Counted from the stretch's first letter, positions 1 to 8,730 are shown. The stretch: 64,000 nt of DNA from Gemmobacter nectariphilus DSM 15620 (GCF_000429765.1 NZ_AUCM01000013.1:1-64000), one strand, 5' to 3'. Program-made: numbers and translations. Notes: generated by a model from the sequence alone, not told the origin.

Positions 1-276
1 GAGCGACTGGCCGAAGCGGGCATCGAGCCCTCTGTCGGCAGCGTCGGCGACAGTTATGACAATGCGCTTGCTGAGACGATCAACGGCCTCTTCAAAGCCG
101 AAGTCATTCACCGCCGTGGCCCGTGGCGCAGCTTCGAAGCCGTCGAATATGCAACCCTCGAATGGGTGGACTGGTTCAACAACCGCCGCCTGCTCGAGCC
201 GATCGGGAACATCCCGCCCGCAGAAGCCGAGGCAAACTTCTACGCAACTCTGGAAACAGAACCCATGGCCGCGTAA
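1..276 (+). CDS. IS3-family transposase (OrfB), C-terminal fragment
   Basis: The frame is open from the first base of the window and stops with TAA at 274-276, giving the last 91 residues of a DDE transposase. The block SVGDSYDNALAETINGLFK is the C-terminal part of the IS3-family integrase core: its DNALAE stretch precedes the helix with the last catalytic glutamate. It is followed by the usual WVDWFNNRRLLEPIGNIPP region. The 5' part of the gene lies outside the window, so it cannot be judged whether the element is intact. Family assignment is from recognised motifs; the subgroup (IS407-like) is inferred from the adjoining end sequence. Confidence 0.9.
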   Translation, partial: ERLAEAGIEPSVGSVGDSYDNALAETINGLFKAEVIHRRGPWRSFEAVEYATLEWVDWFNNRRLLEPIGNIPPAEAEANFYATLETEPMAA

Positions 277-315
277 CTAACCGAAATCAGCCTCCGGAGA
301 ACCCGGTGCGGTTCA
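1..315 (+). mobile_element. IS3-family insertion sequence, right end
   Basis: After the transposase stop, positions 281-315 carry a candidate terminal inverted repeat ending ...ACCCGGTGCGGTTCA. Read inwards from the other strand this starts TGAACCGCACCGGG, the form of IS407-type ends. The element interrupts the AAA+ ATPase remnant that reads in from the right on the minus strand. The left end and the target duplication are outside the window. Confidence 0.75.
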
Positions 316-866
316 GGCTTCCCCTCTGCACGCGCCCGGGTCCGGGCGTCTAGCACGAGTGCAGTGAGTTCGGCACCGGTCCGCCCCATCAACTGATCCG
401 CGAGGCGATCTAGATGATCCGCTGTCACCGTGCCCGCGAGGGCTGACGAGAGGAACGTCCGCACGCCGCCTCGGTCCGGAGGATTGACCCGGATATGCTT
501 ATCGAAGCGCCCGGCCCGGATAACAGCAGGGTCGATCCGGCTGATATCGTTTGTAGCGGCGACAAGGATGACACCTTCAGTGGCAGATAGCCGCTCCAAG
601 GTCGTCAGAAATCCGTTCACGACCCCCACCATGTACCCGGTGGCCGACTGACCACGATGATGAAAAGAGTCGATCTCATCCACGAACCACTCCGCCGGCG
701 CGCCAGCTTGCGCGCGATCCGCGGACGCATTTAGCTCGCGCAAAAAATCACCTTGAACCATGACTTCTTCTGACGACTGCGGAGCCCCGCAGCTTCCCTT
801 CCCTTCCGCTCCCGCCACGGCACCGCGTTGGCGATCCCCACCGACGATCCGAGGATTCGTATCCAC
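316..866 (-). pseudogene. AAA+ ATPase remnant truncated by the IS
   Basis: This minus-strand frame contains the second half of an AAA+ module. It shows Walker B (WFVDEIDSFHHRG), sensor 1 and second region of homology (LVAATNDISRIDPAVIRAGR), and a lid segment resembling FtsH-type ATPases (MGRTGAELTALVLDARTRAR). No Walker A (GxxGxGKT) is visible upstream. The N-terminal side begins abruptly at a GTG near 866 and reaches an in-frame stop about 80 bases further upstream. The C-terminal end runs into the IS right end at 315, so the last codons of the frame are IS sequence. It is therefore broken at both ends. Whether it came from an FtsH-like protease or a stand-alone ATPase cannot be said. Confidence 0.65.
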
Positions 867-1048
867 GGGGAGCGTCAGTCCGAAAACAATATCCAGACCC
901 GCTACCCGGTGCGTTACGGAGCTCTGCCGCGGGTCGCGCGCGTATCAACCGTCGATCATCCGCCGGCAGCGGATCCGAGCGATCCTTTCGAGGTCTCCCG
1001 GTCCCACCTGATGAAGATGGAGCTGGGGAAATCCAGCAGCTCCTGTAA

Positions 1049-1246
1049 GGTGTCGCTGGTGACCCGGTTGCTCGGACCTTGGAGCTGGATCATTTCGCCG
1101 GCGCATACTTCAACCGGACGAACAACGATGATGACATGAACCCGTTCATGACCCCGCACTGGCGGGGCATCGATACGACGAAGGTGATGGACCGGGTAAA
1201 CTCTGAGAAACCGGACCCCCGGAAGAAGGAGCGCAGGAAGAAATAA
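1049..1246 (+). pseudogene. 3' remnant of an unidentified gene
   Basis: A short plus-strand frame, open for 65 codons after an in-frame TAA at 1046-1048, ends at TAA 1244-1246. It has a basic tail (PDPRKKERRKK) and a region rich in N, D and aromatic residues (HFAGAYFNRTNNDDDMNPF) that reads like real protein. It is followed at 27 bases by a strong terminator of the right polarity, which supports a genuine gene end. The sequence upstream continues plausibly only in another frame (around 960-1070), suggesting a frameshifted remnant. I do not recognise the family. Confidence 0.3.
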
Positions 1247-1272
1247 ACCAGGATCCCCTTCCGAGCTCCTCG

Positions 1273-1296
1273 GCCGCCCGTGAGGGCGGCTTTTTT
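1273..1296 (+). terminator. Rho-independent terminator
   Basis: A perfect 7-bp stem GCCGCCC/GGGCGGC with a GTGA loop is followed by six T residues. It sits 27 bases after the stop of the remnant ending at 1246 and is the only obvious terminator in the 5' junction region. Confidence 0.8.
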
Positions 1297-1328
1297 CATG
1301 CCTCGGACCTGGCGTCGGGAGGCCCGGG

Positions 1329-1456
1329 GTTGGGTTTTACGCGCCGCAAGTCGGTTTTTGAGCGCCCGAGGTTGGAATATCAAACGCCGGAACCATGCAT
1401 AACTCTCTGATTCTAAATGAGTCCCTATTGCCTCAAGTCGGTGTTTGCGCGCCTGA
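1329..1456. repeat. Degenerate short direct repeats
   Basis: Three adjacent imperfect units of about 21 bases lie at 1329-1348, 1349-1369 and 1370-1391, with a fourth at 1436-1456. They share a pattern close to AGTCGGTTTTTGAGCGCCCGA, strongest between units 2 and 4. The stretch 1297-1638 holds no gene that I can see. The units could be remnants of a replication or transposase binding array, but nothing nearby shows which. Confidence 0.4.
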
Positions 1457-1638
1457 CGACATTTACATGCTGCTCGCCCGGGCCCACGATTCTCGCTGAG
1501 AACAGGCCGCGCTTGTCATGCAGATACGTCGGCGACCGAGGCATGATCCCAGATCCGTTCCAGGGTCGGATTTGGGGTCAGTTGATGGGGTAACCCCCCT
1601 GTCAGATCAAAGGGATTCTTGGCTATGAGTGGGTTGCC

Positions 1639-1714
1639 TGGTAGGCCCGGAGGGACTCGAACCCCCAACCAAGGCGTTATGAGCGCCCTGCTCTGACCAT
1701 TGAGCTACAGGCCC
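1639..1714 (-). tRNA. tRNA with CAU anticodon, probably tRNA-Ile2
   Basis: The minus strand folds into a 76-nt cloverleaf: acceptor GGGCCTG, D arm GCTC...GAGC, anticodon stem GGGCG with loop CTCATAA (anticodon CAT), T loop GGTTCGAGTCC, and an encoded CCA. The anticodon arm and the CTTGGT variable region resemble bacterial tRNA-Ile2, whose C34 is modified to lysidine, more than elongator tRNA-Met. The identity is still an inference, because Met and Ile2 share the CAU anticodon. The first acceptor pair is G-U. Confidence 0.85.
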
Positions 1715-1854
1715 GGCCCGGGCATGGGTGGCAGATCGCGCGGCGGTGGTCAAGACGGATTGCCGACGCGGTGACGGGCATGGTGCGGCGGGGCGTTGAC
1801 CTTTTGCGCGGCAGGGTGTCTCGTGCGGCCCGGATGTCCATCACGGGAGACGTC

Positions 1855-3165
1855 ATGTCGCAAGATCTTCAAGGTAATCCTCTGATGGGCGCGGATGCGC
1901 AGTCGGCGGCGGCGTTCGATGAGGCGCTCAGGGCCTATGCGACCTATCATGGCGATCCGGTCGGGGCGCTGGACCGCGCGATTGCGGCAACGCCAGATTG
2001 TGCCATGCTGTGGCTGGCCAAGGCTTGGCTGTTTGCGCTGGCGACCGAACCCGGGGCGACGGCCATGGCGCGCGCGTTTGTCGCGACGGCGCAATCCTTG
2101 CCAGGTGGTGCGCGCGAGGCGGCCCATGGCGAGGCGTTGGCCCGGCTGCTGGCGGGCAACTGGACCGAGGCGGGCCTTGTCCTGGAACGCTGGCAGGCAG
2201 CGGCGCCGCATGACCTGCTGGCGCTGCAATCGGGTCATCTGATCGACTTCTTCGCCGCCAATACGCGGTCGTTGCGCGACCGGGTGGCGCGGGTGTTGCC
2301 GCTGTGGCGCGATGTTCCGGGGGAAAGCTGGGTGATGGGCATGGCCGCCTTCGGGTTCGAGGAAGCTGCCGATTATGCCCGCGCCGAGGAGCTGGGCCGT
2401 GAAGCGGTCGAGCGCGATCCGCGCGATTCCTGGGCCCATCATGCGGTGGCGCATGTGATGGAGATGATGGGCCGCCCCCAGGATGGCCTTGGCTGGATGG
2501 CAGCGCGCGAGCCGTGGTGGGCCTCGGACGATGACAATCTGCAGGTGCACAACTGGTGGCACCGGGCGCTGTGTCATGTGGAAACCGACGATCTGGCCGG
2601 GGCGCTGCGGCTCTATGATGGGCCGGTGCGGCGCGGGGGGCTGGGGATGGCGCTGCCGCTGGCCGACGGGGCGGCGCTGCTGTGGCGGCTGGAGATGCAG
2701 GGCGCCGATATCGGGAACCGCTGGGACGAGCTGTCCGAGAAATGGCAGGCGCATGAGGCGCCGGGGCAGTATGCCTTCAACGACATGCACGCGGCGATGG
2801 CCCATGTGGGCGCTGGTCGGTTTGACCGGGCGCAGCGTCTGCTGGCCGGGGCTTCGGGGGAGAGCGAGGCCGCGGGCTGGATGCGCCGCTATGGGCTGCC
2901 GCTGATCGAGGGGGTGATTGCCTTTCGCCGGGGAGCCTATGACACGGCGGCGGACCGGCTGATGCAGGCACGCCATATCGCGGGCGGCTTTGGCGGCAGC
3001 CATGCGCAGCGCGATGTGATCGACTGGACGCTGACCGAGGCCGCCATCCGGGGCCGGATGCCCGGCCTGGCCGAGGCTTTGGCGCGCGAGCGACTGGCGA
3101 CGCGGCCACATTCGCCGGTCAACCGTGCCTTCCTGCGCCGGGCGGTGGCGTTGCGCGCGGCCTGA
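1855..3165 (+). CDS. Tetratricopeptide-repeat protein, TTC38-like
   Basis: 436 residues. The ATG at 1855 is chosen because GGGAGA lies 6 bases upstream; an ATG at 1834 and others further upstream are in frame but less well placed. The protein is helical and rich in Ala and Leu, with TPR-type repeats. The HAVAHVMEMMGR and VHNWWHRALCHVE segments (roughly residues 200-240) are typical of TTC38-like proteins of unknown function. No signal peptide or membrane segment is seen, so a cytosolic protein is expected. It appears to be a single-gene unit, followed by an intergenic repeat copy and a convergent gene. Family recognition is good; function is not known. Confidence 0.75.
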   Translation: MSQDLQGNPLMGADAQSAAAFDEALRAYATYHGDPVGALDRAIAATPDCAMLWLAKAWLFALATEPGATAMARAFVATAQSLPGGAREAAHGEALARLLAGNWTEAGLVLERWQAAAPHDLLALQSGHLIDFFAANTRSLRDRVARVLPLWRDVPGESWVMGMAAFGFEEAADYARAEELGREAVERDPRDSWAHHAVAHVMEMMGRPQDGLGWMAAREPWWASDDDNLQVHNWWHRALCHVETDDLAGALRLYDGPVRRGGLGMALPLADGAALLWRLEMQGADIGNRWDELSEKWQAHEAPGQYAFNDMHAAMAHVGAGRFDRAQRLLAGASGESEAAGWMRRYGLPLIEGVIAFRRGAYDTAADRLMQARHIAGGFGGSHAQRDVIDWTLTEAAIRGRMPGLAEALARERLATRPHSPVNRAFLRRAVALRAA

Positions 3166-3206
3166 GGGGGGCCTCCGTGCCGGATGGCCGCGCGGGGCGG
3201 CGCCGT

Positions 3207-3239
3207 TGCATGGGTATTTGTAGAAAGGTGAAAAGGCGC
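3207..3239 (+). repeat. Intergenic GGTATTT element, copy 1
   Basis: The short form of the window-wide family: TGCATGGGTATTTGTAGAAAGGTGAAAA, directly after the TPR gene and in its orientation. Confidence 0.5.
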
Positions 3240-3264
3240 ACGGTGTCGCGGGGCGGGCGGGCCT

Positions 3265-3924
3265 TTACCAGCTTGGGCGGTCGTCCCGGGCGTTCAGGAC
3301 CGGGCGCCAGCCGGCGCGCATCACCTCGATCAGCGGGGCGGGGGTCAGGACGGTGGCATCGCCCCGGGGCAGGGCGCGCGGGGCGGCATAGCCAAAGGGG
3401 CTGTAGGGCAGGGCAGCGCCATCGCGGACCAGATGGGGCTGATCGTCCAGCAAGATGAAGCTGCCGGTTGGCAGGCTGTGCGCGGGGCGCCTGTGGCGCT
3501 GCTGTCCCCGGGTTGCCGGGTCTATGCGGGCTGCGTGCAGGGTGGCGTCGATGTGCCGGGCCAAGGGCGCGGCGCCAAAGGCGGCTGCCCAAGCGGCCTT
3601 GAACGCCTGATAGGCCTGCCTGCGGCATTCGGCGCAGGGGCGGTGACCTGCGGCGCAGGCGACCGCTTCGTCCAGAAAGAACAGCGGGGTATAGTGGCCG
3701 GGTGCCGCCATGGGCAGGGGGCACCGGCCTGGGCGCGGCTTGACCGTGCAGGTGATCCAGCTTTTATGCCGCCAGCGCGCGCGGCCCAGATTGCCCGAGC
3801 CATCATGCAAGATGCCGCGATTGCCGGTGAACTGCCCCCGCGCCGGGGTGGCAAGGAAGCTGCCATCGGGCTGGACGCGGCTCGCGCGGCTCACCGGATG
3901 CCGATCATGGCAGCGGGGCGCCAT
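3265..3924 (-). CDS. Conserved uncharacterised protein with Cys-rich motif
   Basis: 219 residues from the ATG at 3924; a TTG two codons upstream and a GTG at 3897 are alternative starts. The N-terminal part has the pattern FTGNRGILHDGSGNLGRARW, followed by RHKSWITC and a central AAGHRPCAECRRQAYQAF motif with paired cysteines and a histidine, suggestive of metal binding. I recognise this as a conserved hypothetical family of Alphaproteobacteria without an assigned function. The start overlaps the end of the upstream gene by about 20 bases, so the two are likely co-transcribed with prfC as a three-gene unit. No membrane segment is visible. Confidence 0.65.
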   Translation of the reverse strand: MAPRCHDRHPVSRASRVQPDGSFLATPARGQFTGNRGILHDGSGNLGRARWRHKSWITCTVKPRPGRCPLPMAAPGHYTPLFFLDEAVACAAGHRPCAECRRQAYQAFKAAWAAAFGAAPLARHIDATLHAARIDPATRGQQRHRRPAHSLPTGSFILLDDQPHLVRDGAALPYSPFGYAAPRALPRGDATVLTPAPLIEVMRAGWRPVLNARDDRPSW

Positions 3925-4381
3925 CGTCAAGGCCGGGGATGCCCGCCCGCAGCGCCTCGATCCGGCGCCAGAGCGGGGTGCCGGCGGAGCCTTCGGCCCA
4001 GACCCCGGTCAGGGCATAGCGCAGGCGGAGCTGCGCGGGCGCCTCGGCCTCGAGCCGGTCGATGATGGCGGGGCCACTTGCGGCGATCAGATCTTCCAGC
4101 GGGCCGGCTGCGATCAGCGCGGCCTCGTCGGGGCTCGCAGCCAGGGCAAGGCTGGCCAGCACCGCATCCAGACACAGATCGGGCGCGCGGCTGGCCAGCG
4201 CGCCGTACAGGGCAAAGGTCCAGAATTCAGGGTGCTGTTCAGGTGCCGCATCGCCTTGGGTGGCGCGCAGCCAGCCCATCCAGCGTTCGGCAAACCGCGC
4301 GACGGGCAGATCGCCCGGCGGCAAGGCATCGGGGGAAAGCCCCAGCGCCTCGGCCACCAGATCGCGCGGGATGGCTGTCAC
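3905..4381 (-). CDS. Small acidic uncharacterised protein
   Basis: 158 residues from the GTG at 4381, whose GTGA overlaps the TGA of prfC. Translational coupling therefore decides this start over further upstream codons. The protein is acidic and helical. A central block (DLIAASGPAIIDRLEAEA, then LRYALTGVW) looks conserved, but I cannot attach a function. There is no signal peptide and no membrane segment. Its position between prfC and the Cys-motif protein suggests a shared transcript rather than a shared pathway. Confidence 0.7.
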   Translation of the reverse strand: MTAIPRDLVAEALGLSPDALPPGDLPVARFAERWMGWLRATQGDAAPEQHPEFWTFALYGALASRAPDLCLDAVLASLALAASPDEAALIAAGPLEDLIAASGPAIIDRLEAEAPAQLRLRYALTGVWAEGSAGTPLWRRIEALRAGIPGLDDGAPLP

Positions 4382-5976
4382 ACCATCATCTCCTTGGTGG
4401 CGGTCAGCTTCAGCGCCGGATAGTCGCGGATCACGCGGTCGATGTCCCATTGCAGGCGCGTCAGAAAGACCATGTCGCCATCATTGTCGACCGCGACATG
4501 CTGCTTGTTGACGTTGATCAGCTTGTCCATCTCGTCCTGCGGGCCGGAAATCCAGCGCGCCGAGGTGAAGCCCGATCCTTCAAAGCGCACGGGGATGCCG
4601 TATTCGATCTCGATGCGGCTCGCCAGCACGTCGAATTGCAGCGCGCCGACCACGCCGACGATGAAGCCCGAGCCGATCATCGGCTTGAACACCTTGGCCG
4701 CGCCTTCTTCGGCGAATTGCATCAGGGCCTTTTCCAGATGCTTGGCCTTCATCGGGTCGGTCGCGCGCACCGTCTGCAGAAGTTCCGGCGCAAAGGACGG
4801 GATGCCGGTGAAGCGCAGCGTCTCACCCTCGGTCAGCGCATCGCCGATGCGCAGCTGGCCATGGTTCGGAATGCCGATGATGTCACCGGCCCAGGCCTCT
4901 TCGGTCAGCTCGCGGTCGGCGGCCAGGAACAGCACCGGGTTCGTCACCGCCATCGGCTTTTTCGAGCGCACATGCAGCAGTTTCATCCCCCGCTCGAAAT
5001 GCCCCGAGGCCAGGCGCACAAAGGCCACCCGGTCGCGGTGCTTGGGGTCCATGTTGGCCTGCACCTTGAAGACAAAGCCGGTGACGGGGGTTTCCTCGGC
5101 CCCCACCATCCGCTCGGCGGCCTTTTGCGGCTGGGGCTCGGGGCCGAAATTGCCGATCCCCTCCATCAGCTCCTTGACGCCGAACGAATTGATGGCCGAT
5201 CCGAACCAGATCGGCGTCATCGACCCGTTCAGGAAAGCAGCGCGGTCAAAGGCCGGCAGCAGCTCGCGCGCCATCTCGACCTCTTCGCGCAGCTTCGCCA
5301 GCTGATCGGCGGGGATATGCTCCGCCAGCTTCGGATCGTCGAGGCCGGTGATCTGCACGGTTTCCGCAATCCGGTTGCGGTCGGCGCGGTCCATGATCTC
5401 CAGCCGGTCGTTGATCAGGTCATAGGCGCCCAGAAACTCGCGCCCCGACCCGATGGGCCAGCTGGCAGGTGCGACGTCAATGGCCAGGTTTTCCTGAATC
5501 TCGTCGATGATCTCGAAGGTGTCGCGGCTTTCCCGGTCCATCTTGTTGCAAAACGTCAGGATCGGCAGATCGCGCAGCCGGCAGACTTCGAACAGCTTGC
5601 GGGTCTGGCTTTCGACGCCCTTGGCCCCGTCGATCACCATGATCGCCGCATCCACGGCGGTCAGCGTGCGATAGGTGTCCTCGGAAAAATCGCTGTGACC
5701 GGGCGTATCGACCAGATTGAAGCGGAACTCGCGGTAATCGAACGACATGGCCGAGGCCGAGACCGAAATCCCCCGGTCCTGTTCCAGCTTCATGAAGTCC
5801 GACCGCGTGCGCCGCGCCTCGCCCTTGGCGCGCACCTGACCGGCCATCTGGATGGCGCCCCCGAACAGCAGGAACTTTTCGGTCAGCGTGGTTTTCCCCG
5901 CATCCGGGTGCGCAATGATCGCAAAGGTCCGGCGGCGGGCGATTTCGGGCGGAAGGGTGGGGCGATTGTCCAGCAT
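4378..5976 (-). CDS. prfC: Peptide chain release factor 3
   Basis: 532 residues, the usual RF3 length. RF3 is a GTPase that removes RF1/RF2 from the ribosome after peptide release. G1 is AHPDAGKTT, G3 DTPGH and G4 NKMD, followed by the RF3-specific DRGISVSASAM switch region, an EF-Tu-like domain 2 and the C-terminal domain (GALQFDVLASRIEIEY). The start MLDNRPTLPPEIARRR at 5976 is chosen because it precedes the conserved N-terminus; the upstream in-frame extension is low-complexity. It is the first gene of a minus-strand unit, and its stop overlaps the next start (GTGA). Confidence 0.95.
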   Translation of the reverse strand: MLDNRPTLPPEIARRRTFAIIAHPDAGKTTLTEKFLLFGGAIQMAGQVRAKGEARRTRSDFMKLEQDRGISVSASAMSFDYREFRFNLVDTPGHSDFSEDTYRTLTAVDAAIMVIDGAKGVESQTRKLFEVCRLRDLPILTFCNKMDRESRDTFEIIDEIQENLAIDVAPASWPIGSGREFLGAYDLINDRLEIMDRADRNRIAETVQITGLDDPKLAEHIPADQLAKLREEVEMARELLPAFDRAAFLNGSMTPIWFGSAINSFGVKELMEGIGNFGPEPQPQKAAERMVGAEETPVTGFVFKVQANMDPKHRDRVAFVRLASGHFERGMKLLHVRSKKPMAVTNPVLFLAADRELTEEAWAGDIIGIPNHGQLRIGDALTEGETLRFTGIPSFAPELLQTVRATDPMKAKHLEKALMQFAEEGAAKVFKPMIGSGFIVGVVGALQFDVLASRIEIEYGIPVRFEGSGFTSARWISGPQDEMDKLINVNKQHVAVDNDGDMVFLTRLQWDIDRVIRDYPALKLTATKEMMV

Positions 5977-6514
5977 GGCGCGGATATACGGTGCAGCCGC
6001 ATCTGCGGCAAGATCGCTTGCGCCGAATGTCGGTGGGGCGCGCGGGCCATGTCCGCGCATTGGCGGGGCGGGGCCCGACGGCGCCGCATCTGCGCCCGGC
6101 ATGATATCCGCATCACGTCAACAGCGTCAGGGCCACCACCGATGGGCGCGGCCAACCCCATGTTTCGCCTTGTCCAAATATCCTCGGGGGGTGAATTGGC
6201 CCATGGGCCAAGAGGGGGGCAGAAGGCCCCCCTTCCTGTCAGAGGCATTCCTGTCAGGCGCGGGCATAGGCGGCGGAAACCGCAGCGACCGTGAAGGCGT
6301 GAATTTCCCGAGAGCCTGACGTATCAGGTGGGCGCCAGATACCAGGACCAGGATCCTGGCAGAGCCAGCTCCCTCGGAAATGCTTATCGGCCACTGGAAA
6401 AGGGCCTCGCACGCGAAGAGCAGTAACCGCCAAGGCGCAATCTAGGCATGGGACGGTCCGCTTGCAAGGGGCCGGCGGCTCGACAAATGTTCCCGTTTCA
6501 TTCATCGTGGCGCC
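5977..6514. other. Intergenic region between prfC and mmcB
   Basis: 538 bases upstream of two divergent genes. Apart from one long-form copy of the intergenic repeat family (6163-6234, separate entry), I see no gene, tRNA or convincing promoter hexamers. Bases 6310-6500 are unstructured to my eye. Confidence 0.5.
6163..6234 (-). repeat. Intergenic GGATATTT element, copy 2, long form
   Basis: Read on the minus strand: a GGGGGGCCTTCTGCCCCCC hairpin, a TTGGCCCATGGGCCAA palindrome, then CCCCGAGGATATTT and GGACAAGGCGAAA. It is nearly identical to copy 3 at 33075. It lies upstream of prfC, so it is not at a gene's 3' end. Confidence 0.65.
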
Positions 6515-6958
6515 ATGCCTGATCCTGCCGCCTCCCTTCGCCCCGGCCAGTTGATCGCGCGCGGTGTGTGCCGCGCGCTGGTGGATCACGGATTTGCCCC
6601 GCTGACCGAACATGTCCCGGCGGCCGGGCTGCGGGTCGATGTGATGGCGTTGGGGCCCAAGGGTGAAATCTGGGTGGTCGAATGCAAATCCGGCCGGGCG
6701 GATTTCACCTCGGACCGCAAGTGGCAAGGCTATCTGGACTGGTGCGATCGCTATTTCTGGGCGGTGGACAGCGACTTTCCCGTGGATCTGCTGCCCGAGG
6801 GCACCGGGCTGATCATCGCAGACGCCTGGGGCGGCGAGATTTTGCGGATGCCGCCCGAACATCGTCTGGCGGGCGCGCGGCGTGCGGCGGTGACGCGCGG
6901 CTTTGCCCGGGCGGCGGCGCGGGCGCTGCTGGGCCTGCGCGACCCAAGGCAGGGCTAG
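6515..6958 (+). CDS. mmcB: MmcB-family DNA repair protein
   Basis: 147 residues, the usual size for this alphaproteobacterial family (Caulobacter mmcB is a mitomycin-C-responsive, SOS-linked gene). A nuclease-like core is readable: LRVDVMALGPKGEIWVVECK gives the D...ExK-type pattern, followed by SGRADFTSDRKWQGY and WCDRYFWAV. The ATG at 6515 is preceded by only a weak ribosome site. It stands alone between prfC and the hydantoinase gene. No LexA box (GTTC-N7-GTTC) was recognised in the upstream region by eye. The family assignment is firm; the nuclease role is inferred from the motif. Confidence 0.85.
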   Translation: MPDPAASLRPGQLIARGVCRALVDHGFAPLTEHVPAAGLRVDVMALGPKGEIWVVECKSGRADFTSDRKWQGYLDWCDRYFWAVDSDFPVDLLPEGTGLIIADAWGGEILRMPPEHRLAGARRAAVTRGFARAAARALLGLRDPRQG

Positions 6959-7281
6959 CCGCATATCGTTGGACTGGCCAGTGCCACGCCAGATACGACA
7001 GCCCGGGCGCCACTGCGATAGCGTTTGGCACGAAAGAGCGACAGGTTTCGCCCTGGTATCCGCAGACCAGCCCGCTCGGTCTTGGGGGCGCTGGACCGCC
7101 CGCGAGGCGCGGTTGATCGGTGATATTGGCCGGGGTAGGCGCCTTGACCGTCGCGACCGGGGGGGGCGATCATTCCCTTTGGCATGAGGGGTTGGCCGGC
7201 CGACTTGCAGGATGGCCGCGCGATGGCAAGCCGCCGCCATGGTCCCGCCGGACGGCTGGTCGATCCGCAGGGCGCGCCCGA
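6959..7281. other. Intergenic region without recognisable gene
   Basis: 323 bases between the convergent ends of mmcB and the hydantoinase gene. A 76-codon minus-strand frame (6955-7185) exists, but it has no ribosome site or family resemblance and overlaps the mmcB stop. No terminator with a T-tract was seen. Confidence 0.4.
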
Positions 7282-8694
7282 TCAGCCCCCCAGACCGTGC
7301 ATCGGGGGGCGGGGCGCCATGGCGGGGCTCAGCGCCATGGGGATGCGCCGTCCCGATCCGGGGCTGGCCAGAACCCGGCCCTCTTGCACCACGATGTCGC
7401 CGCGGCGGATCACGGTCTCGGGCCAGCCCGTCACCTGGCGGCCAGCCCAGGGGTTGTAGCCCGCGCCGTCCAGCGTCTTGCCCAATGTCACCTGACGCGC
7501 AGGGTTCCAGATGGCGATGTCGGCGTCCATGCCTGGCGCAATCCGGCCCTTGCCTGTCAGGCCGAAGATGCGGGCAGGGGCGGTTGCCGTCAGCTCGACA
7601 AAGCGCTCGGGGCCGAGGCGTCCGTCGCTGACCATGGCATCGAACATCAGCGGCAGGCGCATTTCCAGCCCCGGCTGACCATTCGCCAGCCTGGGGAACG
7701 GCGCATCGGCGCCATGGGCGAACTTGCCGCTGGCATCCAGCCGATAGGGCGCATGATCCGAGGTGATGGCCGCCAGATCCCCGGTTTCCAGCCCGCCCCA
7801 CAGCGCGGCCTGATCGGCGGCCAGCCGCTGCGGCGGGCTGCACAGATAGCCGGCCGCGTCAGGACCCTCCAGCACATCGACCGTCTGGAACAGGTAATGC
7901 GGACAGGTTTCGGCCACCACCGGCACACCGCGGGCGCGAGCCTCGCGCACCACGGCCAGCCCCTCGGCGCAGGAGATGTGGAACAGCATGACGGGCTGGC
8001 CCATGAACTCGGCAAAGCGGCAGATCCGGTTCAGCGCCTCGACCTCGGCCAGCCGGGGGGGGGCCAGCGCATGATAGCGCGGCGCCGTCTGACCTGCCGC
8101 GACCAGGTTGCGCATCATCCAGCGGATCATGCCATCGTTTTCGGCATGAACGCAGACGATGCCGCCACCCTGACGCACGGTGTGCAGGATATCGAGGATC
8201 GCCTCGTCCGCCACGCGCACCTTGTCATAGACGGTGAAGATCTTGACCGACCTGTGCCCCCGCGCCAGCAGCGCCGGCAGATCGACCGACAGGTTGTCCC
8301 CCGAGATGTCCGAGACGATGGTGTGAAAGGCATAATCCCCCAGCGCGCCACGGACCGCCCGGGCCTCATAGTCGGCGACCACATCGGCCAGCCGCATTCC
8401 GGGGTGCTGCGCCGCAAAGGAAACGGTGGTCGTGGTGCCACCGCGCAGGGCCGAACGCGTCGCGGTTTCAAAGGTGTCGGCGTTCATCAGCCCGGCGCCG
8501 GACAGCTGTTCGATGTGGCAATGGCTGTCCACCCCGCCCGGCATGACCAGATGACCCGTCGCGTCTATCCGGCGGCCGGGCAAACCGGCGGCGTCCCCCA
8601 GCAAAACGATGCGTCCATCGCGGATCACCACATCGGCTGCCATCCGCCCGTCAGGGCCGATTACCGTGCCGCCAGCCACGATCAGATCATCCAT
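7282..8694 (-). CDS. Dihydropyrimidinase/D-hydantoinase-type cyclic amidohydrolase
   Basis: 470 residues, typical of the family that opens cyclic ureides (hydantoins, dihydropyrimidines, allantoin). All expected binuclear metal ligands are readable: HCH in PGGVDSHCHIEQ, the candidate carboxylated lysine in SVKIFTVYD, histidines in CVHAEND and LFHISCAEG, and the aspartate in ITSDHAPYR. The ATG at 8694 is chosen because AAGGGGG precedes it. It diverges from the GntR-family regulator, with a GGTATACC palindrome between them. Hydantoinase versus allantoinase cannot be settled, but the racemase-like and transport genes across the spacer favour a hydantoin-type substrate. Confidence 0.88.
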   Translation of the reverse strand: MDDLIVAGGTVIGPDGRMAADVVIRDGRIVLLGDAAGLPGRRIDATGHLVMPGGVDSHCHIEQLSGAGLMNADTFETATRSALRGGTTTTVSFAAQHPGMRLADVVADYEARAVRGALGDYAFHTIVSDISGDNLSVDLPALLARGHRSVKIFTVYDKVRVADEAILDILHTVRQGGGIVCVHAENDGMIRWMMRNLVAAGQTAPRYHALAPPRLAEVEALNRICRFAEFMGQPVMLFHISCAEGLAVVREARARGVPVVAETCPHYLFQTVDVLEGPDAAGYLCSPPQRLAADQAALWGGLETGDLAAITSDHAPYRLDASGKFAHGADAPFPRLANGQPGLEMRLPLMFDAMVSDGRLGPERFVELTATAPARIFGLTGKGRIAPGMDADIAIWNPARQVTLGKTLDGAGYNPWAGRQVTGWPETVIRRGDIVVQEGRVLASPGSGRRIPMALSPAMAPRPPMHGLGG

Positions 8695-8730
8695 TTCAAC
8701 CCCCTTGAACACCTGCGGATTGTCAATCCT

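Noticed and set aside
240-866. Intact FtsH-like protease
   Set aside because: Walker A and the protease domain are missing and the last codons are IS sequence, so only a remnant is claimed.
4078-6294. 738-codon plus-strand open frame
   Set aside because: It is antisense to prfC and neighbours; its length reflects high-GC codon bias, and no motif or ribosome site supports it.
6955-7185. 76-codon minus-strand gene between mmcB and the hydantoinase
   Set aside because: No ribosome site, overlaps the mmcB stop, no recognised family.
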